Source of the DNA: Scomber scombrus
Taxonomy: Eukaryota; Chordata; Actinopteri; Scombriformes; Scombridae
Length of the DNA stretch: 64,000 bases
NCBI RefSeq assembly: GCF_963691925.1
Contig: NC_084971.1
Location: 7,520,218 to 7,584,217 of the forward strand
Reading direction: 5' to 3'
This document shows positions 1 through 13,667 of this stretch, one piece after another (position 1 is the first letter of the stretch; every line of letters begins with the position of its first letter). The notes under the pieces were generated by a model. It was not told the origin of the DNA and did not search any database. It saw nothing but the letters and a program-made list of their open reading frames with translations. Both the position numbers and the translations under genes were made by a program.

Positions 1-48
1 GTGATTACATGCTGATATCAAAAAAGGTCGATAAAATGAAAACATTTA

Positions 49-70
49 CTAACCCTAACCCTAACCCTAG
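49..70 (-). repeat. Short interstitial telomeric repeat
   Basis: About 3.5 units of CTAACC, the vertebrate telomere motif read on its C-rich strand, sit in otherwise AT-rich sequence. It is too short to be a true telomere and the flanks are ordinary. Two G-rich tracts of the same motif lie near 11.6-11.8 kb in the opposite orientation. Confidence 0.85.
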
Positions 71-2711
71 TGCAAAGTAGAAACAGATGCACATGGAGTA
101 GAATTTGGATTATCGTTTACATGCTGTGTTAGATACATGCAATTAAAAGACATACTATTAAAATATTAGATTGCTTAAATGTAGTCAAAGTGATTTCAGC
201 TGCATTACAGCTAAAATATCTATAACACGCAATTCGTCTATTTTAATCGTATATGGGTCTCCATGGTGTGCAACTGTGGAATGGGGATACCACCACCAGG
301 ATTGCTTACATGTGGGTTTGGGATAAACTTTGGATTTCTGGATTAGCTTTGACATTAGTGAGTGTTAAATGCTTTGGTTCTGGATTAAATTGTTTCCTCA
401 TTCATACATTAATATCAAACGTGTAGCTTTTGCCCTGATAGAAGTGGCATTAAAAGCTTAGCAAAATTGCTCAGAAAAGACCAAATTAATGACCATTGCA
501 GAGACTTAGACTCGCTTTTTTTTTTCATTTACAGTACATTAAAGGGATTTAGCTAGAATATGCATATTGATAAATGACAACCAAACCTCCCTCTTCATCA
601 TAATTGTAACTTTTAACGCAATTTAACAATGTCAAGTGCGTAGGGTACACATACAGAATTTTTAATATTGTGCACTCTATCAGAATCTTGCACTCATATA
701 TTTCTTATCCTCCCCCAAAAGTGTTAATTTCTTATTCCAGCGTTAATTTGTTCCATCTCTCAATTATTCCTCCCTACACTTCTTCATATAAATGGTTGGC
801 TTCTGGTGTACAAAGTGTTTGTTATAGTTAATGAATAAGGCTGATCTCATTAAAAGCAGATCACAACAATAGGCAGGGGGAAACAACAGACAAATTCTTT
901 TTTTTTAAAGTAGAAAAAGTTGATTTGAGATCATTTGTATGAATCCTGTAAATACAAGTTTAATAGTATATAATGTCAGCATGTGTTGCATGAATAATTA
1001 CTGCAATTCAAAGATAATTAATTTTGTTTTCTTATGATATGTTTCATGTATATTTGATGGATGATACTATATATTGTGTTTTTTATCATTTATATTTATA
1101 ACAAGTAGATTGTGATTTGTTCATCTATGTTAATATAAAGTGGGAATGCATCTTTGAACACTGACATAAAAACATAAAATAGTGTGCATATATAAAGAAT
1201 GATTTGGATTAAAGAACAATTTGAAAGCTTTATAAAAAACTATACATTATATATTAATTCAATTGCTTTGCACATGCTGATTTATGAGTTGGCAGGCTTT
1301 TGGATTGTGTTCTTTGTGGTTTTCAATTCCCCAGACATCAAAAAGGCTTTGTCACATTCAAAATGATGTTTGAAGTAAAAAAGCAAGAAAAACTAGACAG
1401 TCTGATTTCTCATAATTACTGTTTTTGATACCACAGCTACACAATTACACAAATGAACCATAATCAATACGCGCCACCTTTCAAACGAGATCTACAGTGT
1501 GGAACGAATTATTGAAGCCAATCGGTCAAGTGTGACACGCTAACAAGCTGCCAAACAGCGCATTATTTCATCAAATCCTCTCACCAACTTTTTCCAAATG
1601 CATATGGAGAGACAGATGGATGTAAGGACAAACCAATGGAAAGCTAAGAGGGGTCTTTACCCCATTTGTCACGGTTGACACACGTGCAGCGGCCAAAAAT
1701 GAAATAAATCCACTGTTTGCATACACATGCAGCACAGAAACTCAGATGGGATTTAATTTTATAACACAGCACAAGAATTCACAATCTGATGTTCACCGTT
1801 AATGTGAAAACGAGAGCGTTCATATGATTATATTCTCCTTTTGCTTAAAGCAGTCAAGCAAGCATTAAGACTCTATTATAAGTGAGTCTCTCTTTTTTTG
1901 TGCTCATATGTCCAGCTTGATTCACAGACATCCTCAGCAAACCTGTATGGCTGTGCATGCATTTAGCAAAGGGCAAAGGATTCTTTCATGAGCATGTATT
2001 ATAAGAGACAAGCTTTCATTAAGACATTCTTTCTGCTAATGACGTTGACAGATGTGAGAAGTCGCTCTGCATGCTCTGGTTTGACTTGCAGTCCAATCAA
2101 GTTAAATTGACTGATCTCAAGAAGGTCAATAAGTCTTTTGCATTCATTTTATATCATAGTTGATTTTAATTATACATGTGGCTCAGATAAAGAGATGAAT
2201 GGACACCAGACTATACGAACATGGAGGTAGTCTCTCTTCAGCCTTAACATTTTTTTTCTTCTTCTGGGAATGTGTAGGCCCCTTAACAAGCTTCCTTTTG
2301 CTGTCAAGCTTTTCCGCTCTGTTTTTCTTGGTCCTTGGCATAACAAGAAAGAGTGATCAATAAGGACTAGAAACATTATAGTTACTCTTTGTGGTGAATT
2401 TTAAGATAGGCGTCGAGTTGAACACTCACTACACCTACACTGACTGTCTGCATTCCTCTACATGCCTCTGTACACAGGAGATATGTGCCATTTTGCTTCT
2501 TCTCCAAAAGGTTTTTGCAAAGGAAGCCAAGCCAAAAAAGCATGCCAACCTGGCATCACACAGTTGTATTAAACGCTCTTTCATGTAAGAACTGCACACA
2601 AACAGGCCCTACAACAAGTTAACAGGTTTGTCTTGGTAGAAGAATAAAGAGGGGAGAGAGATTTTGTGAGAGTGTGTATTTACACTGTGGCGCTGGACCC
2701 CTCCACCTCCA
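71..2711. other. Unassigned AT-rich non-coding sequence
   Basis: No gene, RNA or mobile element was recognised here. The stretch is AT-rich with short A/T runs and scattered TAAT-type motifs. The only open frames are short (65-68 codons near 2.17-2.59 kb), with lysine/arginine- or cysteine-rich low-information translations. I treat them as chance. Confidence 0.6.
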
Positions 2712-2735
2712 TGTGTGTGTGTGTGTGTGTGTGTG
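2712..2735 (+). repeat. (TG)12 microsatellite
   Basis: A pure 24-bp TG tract. A second, shorter TG tract lies at 3190-3209. Confidence 0.95.
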
Positions 2736-4442
2736 GAAGAAGCATCTGATCTTGAGCTACTGTCATTGCCTGTGCACACTTGATATTGGCATCTATTATT
2801 AAACACACAAAGGTTTGACTCATGTTTGCACCCTCTTCATAATGCTATGACCCATGTACTCTCTTTCATGAAAGAAGGAGCACAGATGGAACCCAGTGTA
2901 CACGCTGATTATCTTTTAAATTAATAAATACATACTGTAAGTAGCAAGTAAACAAGTGAACAGATACACAAATAAACATCTGGCAGAACAAAAATGTCAT
3001 TTGAAGGGAGCATTGTCAAAACTGCAAGCAATTGCTACAGGGGATGACATTCAGAGTAGATTTGTTTCCATGGAGACCCTTCTTTGTTAGCCATGTAGTT
3101 GTCTAGCAATTTAGCAATAAGTGTTCCATTGGAATGCTGTGTATGTGTGTGTGCATGCATGTATGTGCTGAGAAGGTTTTGAAAGTGCATGTGTGTGTGT
3201 GTGTGTGTTACCGATTAACAGCGAGCCCTAAAGACTGTCCTATTCTACATAAAAAAGATCTCTATTGCATATTCAGATGATCTGTCCCACGGGGGTCATT
3301 AAAAAGCATGTTTCGAAGAAGCCGGCAATCTCACACTGCTGTTAATGAGCTATGGTTATGGCTTTATTAAAACTAACACTTGTTAGCCTGTCTGTGTGGA
3401 CATTCTTATAGAGGGCAAAAAGAAAAGTGAGGCTTGTTATATTCCTCTGCACTCTATGTGTATGTTGGTTAGTTATGCTGTTAGACACAGAGGTACATTT
3501 ATGGACTCGCACTCAGCTCACTGCCAATCAGTTATGACAGACTTTTTGAGTATGCAGTGTGCATTAACTGTTCAGTGTCGGTACCAGCCCTGATATTTTG
3601 GGAATGGATATGTGCTGCCAACCTCATAAGTGATATGAGACACTTGACAGCATTGTAATTCAGTGCGATGGGAAGCTAGCCATCCGCCGACCAGTGACAG
3701 AGCTCTAATTGTGGTGCAGCAGCTGAAAGCCTGTTGACAACCATTTCCATGCATTAGTGAGAACCACTGTACTTTAGTTCCATTAAAACAATGTCTCTCC
3801 AGCTACTCCTGAGCTGACAACAGGGCACCATATTTTCATACTGATGAAGTGAGCTCATAAAACACTGCATCCTGATGTGCTGATATGCAGGTATGTGACA
3901 TGTGGATATATTTAAAGTATCTGTAAACAGATGAATGGGTAATTTCACTCAAGAATTGCTTGAGTGCAAAGTGGGGATGTACTTTCCTTTCATTTGCAAT
4001 ATCTAAGACAAACAGTTCAAGTACATGAATCTTTTTCTGGCTAGCTATGTGTGATGTAAATCACTTGGCATTCCAGCACCCAGGTGACTTCAGCAGTACA
4101 ATGCAACCATATGGTAAGCTCATTAGCTTAGTTTTCCAGGATCCGCGTTGGCAGCGTAAATCTCTATACCTGCTGCATTCCTCTTTTTGATCCCTTCTTT
4201 CTCTCTCTTCCTACCTGTGTGTTTGTGTTCCGGTATGTTGACTTTTAGTGTTTCCTCTTAGGGGAAAAAGAACAAGCGAGAAACATCTGGCGGGGTCAGC
4301 TCAACCTGTTTCGCAAATTACAGTATGTTCCCCTCACCGATACATTTTCCTACAAGCTACCTTTAAACCAAACCAATGAAGACACATTACACTGAAGTTT
4401 TATTCAGCTAAGTCAACATTTTGTGCCAAAAAGGATATATTC
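2736..4442. other. Unassigned non-coding sequence
   Basis: No gene or recognised repeat apart from a 20-bp TG tract at 3190-3209 and a TG/GCATGCAT mixed stretch at about 3141-3170. Open frames at 3396-3593, 3572-3754 and 3754-3948 are about 60-65 codons, overlap on both strands and resemble nothing I know. Confidence 0.55.
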
Positions 4443-4473
4443 TTTTTTTTTTTTTTTTTTTTTTCTTTTTTTT
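4443..4473. repeat. Poly-T tract (T22-C-T8)
   Basis: A near-pure 31-bp T homopolymer. It could be the tail of a minus-strand retroposon, but no SINE or LINE body was recognised beside it. Confidence 0.9.
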
Positions 4474-4636
4474 ACGGTTTAATCATCCCCCTTTGTTAAT
4501 AATCGCTATGTAAGCAAATTATCATCATTCCAATGGAGCCATCTGCCTGAATAAGCAGACTTGCTGAATTTACACACACTGTTTGCCTTGGCTCAATGTA
4601 TAAGTAGAGGCAGTATAGAGACATTTTGTTCTATTA

Positions 4637-5106
4637 CTATTTGACATTTATCATTAAAAAGATTCTAACTTTACTTAGAGTAATGAAGTTAGCTTGCAAG
4701 TAAGACATTGCCTGCCTGATGGCATGCGCTACCTGGTAAGTGAAATCAAAAATGGTCTGGAATGTACACATGGGAAGCAGCAAGGAAATGGTGATCTCCT
4801 TAGCAGTCGACTTCATCTGGAATTCACCGGGATGTCCTGTCTCACTGACAAAAGAAAAGTGGACCACAGAGGCAGAGATGTTCTCAACCCAGCCCAGTAT
4901 GTTTTCCTCGTTGTCAGACTTTAGCTAGCGGTCGGGTTCATGGTCAGGTGAAAAATCGGACTGAGTCCTTCACATAGAAATCAGCTCAAAAGTTGTTGAA
5001 CGCAACCAAGAAAGTTGGGTAAGGTCTCATATTGAAGCCACATTACAACCTGTTCACTCCTTGGCAATAAAAACTAAATTGCTTCACAATTCTTACATAT
5101 AGCACC
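4637..5106 (-). mobile_element. Probable dispersed fish repeat, family unknown
   Basis: Read on the minus strand the block begins at about 5106 with TTTTAAAGGTGCTATATGTA, a start I associate with non-autonomous elements common in percomorph genomes, and the next ~400 bp also look familiar. It contains a 76-codon minus-strand open frame (4637-4867) that overlaps open frames on the plus strand, so coding is doubtful. I could not find a matching inverted end near 4637 or a target duplication, so the boundaries are approximate. It could be single-copy sequence. Confidence 0.4.
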
Positions 5107-8100
5107 TTTAAAATATATATATACTGCTTTTATCCACTAATTAATCCTAATTAGCTCTGTTTTAACACATTTTCTTCCCATGTTAAGCAGCTGTCCATTA
5201 AATTCAACACCTCCTGTGCAGGTTTTTTTCACATTAAAGGCCTTCCAGTGGCTCAAAGGCTGTATTCCCTCGCCTTCTAAGCTTTTATCACTTCTTTAAT
5301 GTGTTAAACAGGACACTGCGGTATCATTGTAAAGTGTAAACCATCGATAAACCAGCAGGTTATTGATAATAGAGAGAAAGGCAGTTGTATCTCACACAGG
5401 CTCCCCTCTCCACTAGACTCTTTGGGTAATCCTCTCCTCCAACCACATGCATGTATTCGCCTACTGAAATTTGCAAAAGCATAGCAGGCCAATCAGGATG
5501 TTCCTGCTTGAATACATATGTTATAATAATACGTAAATAACATTATATTTTGACATATAATGGAGTATTTTATTTATTTATTTCTTTGGTTCTGCTATTT
5601 TTACTTAACTAAAATATCTCTTCCGCCACTGGGAATTTGCCATATTAATGCTAATCCTCTCAATGCTTTTTTAAGGCCTTTACTGGGGACGGGTCTTTAT
5701 TTGTTCATACTGGTACAGAGATTATTTAAGACTTGGCCATTATTGAATTCAGACTTTAATTTAAGAATTTAGTGTACATGCAAATGTCTAGCACATGGAT
5801 TTGCAAAGCTGCACGCACTGGAATGAATCTGAATTGGTAACCTCAAAGAACCTTTTAAAAAATAAGTGTTAAAGAATCATATAATAGATGATGCCAAAAT
5901 GCATGACCTCAATGAATCTTAAGACACGCTTAAATTTAGTTACAAAACCAGTTGAGTGAAGTTTGTGCTTGTTGTGCTCTTACTTGTTTACCCCTCACCT
6001 AGTAATATGTATTCATCTGTGTGTACCTGTGAGTTTCAATCAGTTCATATTCATTCTCATACCATATGGGTTGGAAAACAGTTATTTTTCTTTTGAAGAA
6101 AACAACTTACAGACTGCCAATGCTCATAATTGGATGTGTGAAAAAAAAGTGCTCAGTGAAATCACAGAGTGGTAATTATTTATATTTATTATTTATTAAT
6201 ATGCTTTGGTTTACATCTGATTGCTTCTTAATAAAATGGTTCCGTTACGATTGCATTGGATGTGTTTTTTCGTTCCACTGCTTCCAGAATAAATTTCACC
6301 CTCAAACAAGCCTTAGCATTATGCAAAGCAGAAACCCTTATTTAGTTTGCATTACTTTCAATTACTTGTATTATGAAAGGTATATTGATAGGTATTCACT
6401 GTGTCTGTCTTCCTGAACCCAGAGCTTCATTTGAAGTGAAACTGGACCATCACATCCCCTCACTGCTTCACTCGCCTCTCTTTCTCATGTGGAAAATCAG
6501 TGGCTGAGACTCAGCTGTCAATCATATGGGAGGACTGACTTCTGCCTGTGATGCTTATCAATAATGAAATGGGCAATTTAACAGCCTCTAGGTCTCTCTC
6601 CCCTTCTCACTTACTCCGAAATGGGACAATTTGCTTTATCACTGACATATAGTGCGCCGCCTGTATTGCCAATGACAGACTTTGTTTGATTCTGACACCA
6701 GCCCGTGTTCTATCCTCTTATATGTGAACACGTGTCATGCATTGCATTTCAGGGTTCCCCTGTCTTAGGTTGAACACCTTTCATACAATGTGAGCATTAC
6801 ACTTGTCACAATGCAAAAGCCCATTTAAGACTGGCAGCTTGCTATGATGGATGCCAGCTCAAGCAGATCAGGCATTTGTGTGCCACAGGAAAAACAAATG
6901 GCTCTACTTCTACTCAGTAAAGACGGATAAGACCATCAACTGTAATAGCACTGAGGATGGTTTTTACTTTTTTCCAATTTCCATGGTAAATTATTGACAT
7001 TATAGCAAAATCATTTTTTTCCTGTTTGAATTAGCCTGTTCCTACCTTCCCTTTTCATTACATGGTCAAGAGGCTTTTTATGATATAAAGGTTTTGCGTC
7101 ATGGTTGCCCATTGTTCAATATTTGTGCATGTTCATAAGAGAACATCCATTCTTTTGAGGGCCTCATGTTGGAGTTTGTAATTTGACCCGGCAAAGACGA
7201 TGAGCCTCTTTGCAAGAAGCGCTCATACAAACAGATGTGTTATTAAAATGTACATACTAGTGATTTAAGAACATTTGTGGCACTCATACATTTTTCTTAG
7301 AAGTACTTAGATTTTTTACAAATGGTCCAGACTTGTCGTATGTGTCATGAATCGGTCATCTCTGCCTTTCTTTACATGGGAGAAACACTTGACTTTACAA
7401 TTATAATGTCCTAATCTTCTATTTACCATATTTTCATCATAATGGCTTCCAATTGAATGATTTTTATTGGTATATATTACTGCAGCAACTTCTACATTTC
7501 AGTACTTGTTGGAAGTTGTTCTTTCACTCCAACAGTTGCCTCTGTGTCTCTCTGCAGGTCTCTGTCCTGTATCATCTGAGAGTGTATCATCGCCTATAGA
7601 CTATAATATTCTCTCCTCCAGTATCTCTGCGACTGTCACATCCCTTGACTGCTTACCATCACAGGCCGTGTTGCTTTAGCAAGTCGTTTTTTTTTAGCAT
7701 TCTCTCTCTATCTCTGTCACAGTGCAGAACTTTTTGATTATAATGTTAGATTCATATTGTCGCTCCTAAATTTGTTATGTTTTTGTCTACCGTTTTCTCA
7801 AAGCAGGACTTAAAGGTGCACCATGTTTTTACACTTTGGAATCTTATTGTGAATGAATTTTGCCCACAAAGAGAGTAGAACATGGAGTATATGGCAATTT
7901 TAGGTGTGTGGATTATTCTAATGATCACATCTCACGAAGTCGCACCTCCTCATGAACAGGTGACATTCATCAGGCTGAAAGGAGCTACTTAAAACAAGTT
8001 GAGGCAGTCGAGAGTTTAATGATTCCCACATAGGATTTGTGCAAGAAAAAGCAGAAATTCATGCATGAGGCTCATTGATTCTAGTTTGAAAAAAAAACAT

Positions 8101-8810
8101 GAAGATTGAGCTTTCATGACCATGACATTTTGATATATTCAGTGTTTGGTTAAGACTTACATGTCAATATTGAATCCACAAAAGGATATTAGCAATATTA
8201 GCCTAACAGCCTAATGTATTGTCTCACACAGCTGCTGAGTGGCTCGTTCATTTGCAGCTCCGGGGGCACATTCGGGACTTGCCAAACGTTGGCAAACTCA
8301 CAGAGCGGTCTCACTTCCTTTTCACTTACTGTCTATTAGCTTTTTACAAATGACCTGCACACTCAACAACGTGAAATGCCTCCTCGGTTTTCCTCGGATT
8401 GAATATGAAATGACTTCAAGGGCAAATAGAAGATAACAATGAGGACGGGTGAGAGATATTGAAAGGGAGACAGAGGTTTCTTTCATGCTATCCTTCACTC
8501 TAGCTTACAGGTCCCTTTGGGTGATTAAGGCGCCTGGCAAGAAAACCGATAATTTCGGTCCTGACTGAATATGTGTGTCAGCAGCCTGAGTTGTACAAAC
8601 TACTGGAGGCTTATTGGAATGTATGGCTGGAAAGGAGGGTGTTAATGCCCTGAGTGTATTGGCTACAGCACAAAATGCGAGCCCATCGTTTTCTGTTATG
8701 CATGCCTGGCTTGGCTGGTTAGTGTTTGCTATGCATTAGCCAGCTTCAATCTTTGGAGACTGGCAGCGTCTGCACACAATGTCTCGTTCTGCCGTGTGAG
8801 ACAGCGCGAA
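5107..8810. other. Unassigned AT-rich non-coding sequence
   Basis: No gene recognised. The longest open frame is 116 codons (6066-6416, plus). It is rich in Phe, Tyr, Leu, Cys and Ile, as expected from translating AT-rich DNA, and has no recognisable motif. At 7811-7823 a short TTAAAGGTGCACC resembles the start of some fish MITEs, but the following sequence does not support a call. Confidence 0.55.
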
Positions 8811-8819
8811 GACGTGCGT

Positions 8820-9135
8820 GGAGCGAGCGATAGGGAAGGAGCAACAGAGGAAGAGTAAGGAGCACAAACTGAATGAAGGTGGCAAAGGAAACTCGGCTAT
8901 AGGAGGAGGGAAACGGGTGAAAAGTCGCTAAATTAAATAAATGGAGAAGGACGTAACATGGGGGTAGAGGGAAAGATCAAAAGATGCATGGAGCGAGATA
9001 AAGAAATGACTAGAGAAAAGGAGACAGTACAGCAATGAGAGAGAGAGAGAAAACGAAAGCGTCTAAAGTGAATCCCCACGGACCCTTATGTGAGCGTGTA
9101 GTTAACTGACAGATAAGAAGAGAGAGAGAGGTTTC
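8820..9135 (+). repeat. Purine-rich (G/A) low-complexity block
   Basis: About 300 bp strongly biased to G and A on the plus strand, including short GA repeats near 9037-9050 and 9120-9130. No coding or repeat family identified. Confidence 0.7.
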
Positions 9136-11624
9136 AGATCTAAGTCCAACCCTTAAAGTACATGACTGTAAACCAGCTCTGTCTTATCCATCATATAAGA
9201 TGCACAAGCAGGTGTTTGATAGAGTCACATCGGCCTTTTCTTGTGCGTGACACTGTAACAGACTCATTGCAACAGCATCACATACCCGTGTTGCTTGGAT
9301 AGCCTTCTTTTTTTTTTCCTTCTTTGTGATTGTCTTTTTATTTGGGTCAAAGGAGTGGAAGCCGAGCCTGAATAAGAGGGGTAAGAAGTGCCACTGGAAC
9401 TTCAAAGAGGTTCAACATGATGCAATTGGATGCAATGTAATGCCAAACTCCAGCAACTGGGCCTTGAGAAGCAGGTATCTTTTTTTTTTCTTTTTCTTTT
9501 TTTTACAGAGACCAACAAATTCTGCTTAACAGTGTGGACAGAAAGCACTGGCTGTCATTATCTCAAACTGATCCTCCTGATATTCAGAATTAGGCTGGAG
9601 CGTGGCTTGATTTAAATTCCATTATGCGCACTCCTCCGCAGCTGCTTTGCAAGAGAGTCCGTGTCGTAAGACTAACATTTGAATGAGCTGAAATTGGGGT
9701 GCAATTGTGTGACACCAAATAAATTGCCTCTACAGATGAGAAATGGAATGACAATGAGAGAGCACTTTTAGTTTCAGGACTACAATCCTAAGAATAGAAT
9801 AGTCAGAGTTAAAAGAGAAGACAAAAGACTGACACAAAGATGGGGTAGCATGTTTTACATGGCAAAAAATACTGATATACAATTTGAGCACTCTTCCCTA
9901 TTTTCCCTGTGCGTCCAGAGGTTAGAACTTCATAGGCGAAAGCTTTGAGTTGTTTGGAAATCATCTAAAGGAGTGTTAATTATAAATGAAATCCCCTTTT
10001 CTCCAAACTGCCTCTAGTTATTACATTCAGGAATTAATTTGGAACATGAAAAAGCTGGTATCATTGACGCCGCCTGCAAGAGGTCCGCTTCCCTCAGAGA
10101 TTAGCCATCTATCAGTAGTTGTCGGAAATTATTAGTTTCTCCATCTGCAAACTTATTGATGTTAAAATAAAGAGAGGAAACGAGGCAGGGGCGAGAGAAA
10201 CGCACACACATACACACAAAAAAAAAACAGAACATAGACAGAGATCAGTGCTATTTGTCAAGGCCACATGCATCACAGCTCTTTGTTGTTTGCCACATTG
10301 TAGGCCAACGTTTTTGAAGAAAGCTGACCTGCATATGCACAAGGAGAAGCTTTTGTACACTTATTTACCATAATTTGCTGTGAGCTGTTTTCAAAGGCTG
10401 GGGGAAGAAACCCAGCCCTTTGAGATAAGCGGCCCTTTGTTTTTAATCAAAGCCCTGGTTTGAATGAGAAAATGTTCCAAATGACTAGAGTCAAATGAAA
10501 AGGAGGTTTAGGCAGCCACAGAGCTTTTAGGAATCAAATCAAACCTCAGAACCGCAACTATGCAGGCGAAAGCTGTGGGAACACAATGAACTTTTTACTG
10601 CTTAGCACAAAGTTTAGCTTTATACCTTTTTTTTTCCATTCCTAAAATATGTTTTATTGATGATATTCTCAGGGTTGTCTCGGAATGGCCCGACTGAACC
10701 ATCGCTCAGAATATGTGGATGTTAGATTACTGATCTGGAATTTTTTTTAAAAACATTCTAGCCCATCTTTGTCATTTGTGACCTTTACAACACTGATGTA
10801 TTTCCAAGTGCAGCAGCTAAAAGCAGTATTACACAAGGTGTGAAGATGTGGTACACTGCATCACTCAACACTTGCTTGTGCTTTTTTGGGATGACTGACA
10901 TCTTTCACAAGCCCAAAAAAGATTTCCCACAAGCTTTTCATGCAAGCAAACCTCATTTTTGATACTATTTAGAGTCTGCAATGGTCATTAGGTGTAGTTA
11001 CATTAAGTTATTGCTTGTTAATATAGTAGTTCTTTATGTAAGTGGCAAAAGTCCACCATTCTAGCTCTGGGTCTAATGAGATGATGCATGCAATGTAATA
11101 CAATCCAGAGTAATTTCATCTCCTTGATAACTGCTTTGTGTACTGTTTTCTCTCATTATATCATGTAAGTTGTTACAATGCAAACACACCATCATTCTTC
11201 TGCTGCATTGAAAACATTCAACTGGGGAAACATGGGGTGGCTTTTTTGTTCTTTTTTTATGAAGCTTTTTCAGCAAATGCAGTACATGCGCCACAGAGGT
11301 GAGAACTAACTGCAATTATATTCAATATTTTTTAACAGCAGATCAGCTTTAAATATTTCAGGGAAAACAACACGAGAGGAGGAACAATAAACTATTAGAT
11401 GAAAAGCTGCTCACTGTGCCCTGCTGTTGTGTGGAAAAACTACTGCATGATGGGAAAAAGAAATGAACTACTGAGTTCTTTATTGTAAAACATGGATTTG
11501 TTTGGCTGCACTGTGAGCAGATACCCAGGTTGTTTTTGGGGTCTACCTCTGTCAGAATAGCTGCTCCAGTTGTATTCGCTGCCTCTCATGAGTCTTATAA
11601 TGTTATAGCAGTGCGATGCTGAAC
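9136..11624. other. Unassigned non-coding sequence with minor simple repeats
   Basis: Contains T-rich runs near 9307-9320 and 9480-9504, a short CA/poly-A stretch at about 10202-10230, and a small imperfect hairpin at 10392-10422 (CAAAGGCTGGG against CCCAGCCCTTTG, one bulged base, 8-nt loop). Open frames of 61-84 codons overlap on opposite strands and look like chance. No gene recognised. Confidence 0.55.
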
Positions 11625-11650
11625 AGGGTTAGGGTTAGGGTTAGGGTTAT
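11625..11650 (+). repeat. Interstitial telomeric repeat (TTAGGG)4
   Basis: Four tandem AGGGTT units plus a partial one, with no mismatch. A T-rich run follows about 20 bp downstream and a second tract lies 113 bp away. Confidence 0.95.
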
Positions 11651-11762
11651 AGGAACAGGAATAATTTTTTTTTTAGTGATTATAATTTAAATGTCTAGTA
11701 AAGATATTAATATTAGGTTTCACATATGATTGCACGTTTGAGTTCTGTTATCTTCACGCTAA

Positions 11763-11783
11763 TAGGGTTAGGGTTAGGGTTAG
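11763..11783 (+). repeat. Interstitial telomeric repeat (TTAGGG)3
   Basis: Just over three perfect TAGGGT units in the same orientation as the tract at 11625-11650. The ~110 bp between them is AT-rich and not telomere-like. Confidence 0.95.
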
Positions 11784-13034
11784 AATGAATCTGCAGCTAG
11801 TCTTAATCTCAAAACTCCTGTGTCTATCAGGATAATGTGTAGCTTTGCTAACAATACTCTTTAATTATAATCTTCCTATTGTCCCACAGGAGTGATCCAA
11901 CTCTTCTCCACTGGTCTAGCCTCTAATACTTAAGCTTGTCAACTCACTCAACAAAAACTACATCCAAGTAATACATCAGGGCACGGACACTGTAAATCCC
12001 TTTGAACTGGCCTTCACTGTCCTGTGGCTCATGTTGAAAAGGTCTGCAGCCCACCAGTGTATGCAAGCTATCTCTCCCCATATCTCTAAAGGTCTTTTAG
12101 AAGTCACCACTAACTAGAAACTGGGGAATAGACTGTCTGGGTTGACGGAGAAGAGAGGGGGGGAGGGGGTCCCCCAAGAGGTTCTGTCAGTCCCTGACGC
12201 TCACACCTCATACAGATTCCCTTTCATGTGGACTATTAGCATCAGGTAACGCTGCAGCCCACCGCTTTGAAGTCAACGCAGATATCAAAGGATCAGGAAG
12301 AGATGGGGGGGGGGGAAAGGGGACGTAGACGAAGAGTGTATATTAGATATGTGGATGAGAGCTGAATGTCGGGTAAAAACTGCATGGGAACAGCATTGGT
12401 ATCACCAGAGTCTGCAATCACCACTCAGTGTAATTCTCATTAAATAAAAGTGCAAAATACATAAATCAATTTTTTTCCCCCGTCGTTTGTCACTTCAAAA
12501 CCTATTCATCTTTCCTAGCCATTTGCAAAGAGTGGAAGAAAGAAGCAGTCATTTAGGTTAATAGTGTAATCAAGTGTAAGATATCAAATTAACCAGCATC
12601 TTCAGCAAAGACAACCACATAGAATATAATAGAGAAAAATAATAAAACAAAACAAAACAATAGTAATTATGAAACTGAATTACCACATTAAAAAAACATT
12701 AAAGGCTAAGAGCACAGTGAGAGATGACAGTGCTGGCAGAGCCGGGTGACTATATTTTCAACAGTGCGAACATGTCAGACATGCTGCTGTCACTGGAAAA
12801 AATTAATCTGGCAGCACCGCATATTTCTGATGTTTAAAAAAAAAAAAAAAGAGGCTCATGACCCAGCACTCCAGATGTGTTTCTCACACACCACTTTGTG
12901 CTAAGACTCCTCTCTGAGTGGTGAGCTTCGATCCAGAGCAGTCCAAGCAGCAAAAGCGCTGCAGGGGAGGGGAGATTTAGTTGAAGTGCTTCCACCCTGC
13001 TATGTTAATCCTGTGGCTGCAAAGAGAGAGAATA

Positions 13035-13038
<4 letters not shown>
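11784..13038. other. Unassigned non-coding sequence
   Basis: Nothing recognised except G-rich runs at about 12156-12173 and 12305-12315 and an A15 run at 12836-12850. Confidence 0.55.

Positions 13039-13085
<47 letters not shown>
13039..13085 (+). repeat. (AG)23 microsatellite
   Basis: A pure 47-bp purine dinucleotide tract. The Glu-Arg and Ser-Leu open frames across 12986-13336 and 13000-13242 are products of this tract. Confidence 0.97.
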
Positions 13086-13087
<2 letters not shown>

Positions 13088-13472
13088 AGGGGCTTGCATG
13101 TAACCGGGGATGGTTCTACAGGTTCAGCCAAGTGTGAACAGCAGATATGTAGGGTACTGGAAGGAAGCCTGATACCCACAGACAGAGCCTCTGTCACAAA
13201 CACAGACATAATTGTACAATATGCACGCACACACACGCACACTCACATGCACACATTCTTGTATAGGCAGGTAAAATGCAGAGCCAATCCAAGTGTTTCT
13301 GGAACCACAACACAGAATATGTCACCCCCATACTAGACAACCGGCATGGCTCCTCAAGGCCCCATCTTAAACTGTTCCCTGTTTGCAACCTAGTACAAAG
13401 TAGGCTATCTACCTTCCACCCAAATCTAGAATTGAATGCATGCATTATATAATGTTCTCAAAAATGCACACT

Positions 13473-13496
13473 CCCCCCCCCCCCCCCCCCCCCCCC
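13473..13496 (+). repeat. Poly-C homopolymer, 24 nt
   Basis: 24 uninterrupted C. It is one of three mono-G/C runs of at least 23 nt in the window (also 25755-25777 and 44327-44351). Confidence 0.95.
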
Positions 13497-13667
13497 AAAC
13501 ATAACACAATCCAATGTATCCAACACATTTGATGGATGTGTAAATTACAGTTATGCTATATTTCTAACCAACTTCTCAAGAGTTTAAGTTTTTATATATC
13601 ATATTTTACATTGATCTGGCAATGATTTTCTTAATTAACAGTGATAAAATAGCAAAAACAATCCCAA

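Noticed and set aside
7811..8010. Possible MITE starting TTAAAGGTGCACC
   Set aside because: Only the first ~13 bp look familiar. No inverted partner end and no familiar interior.
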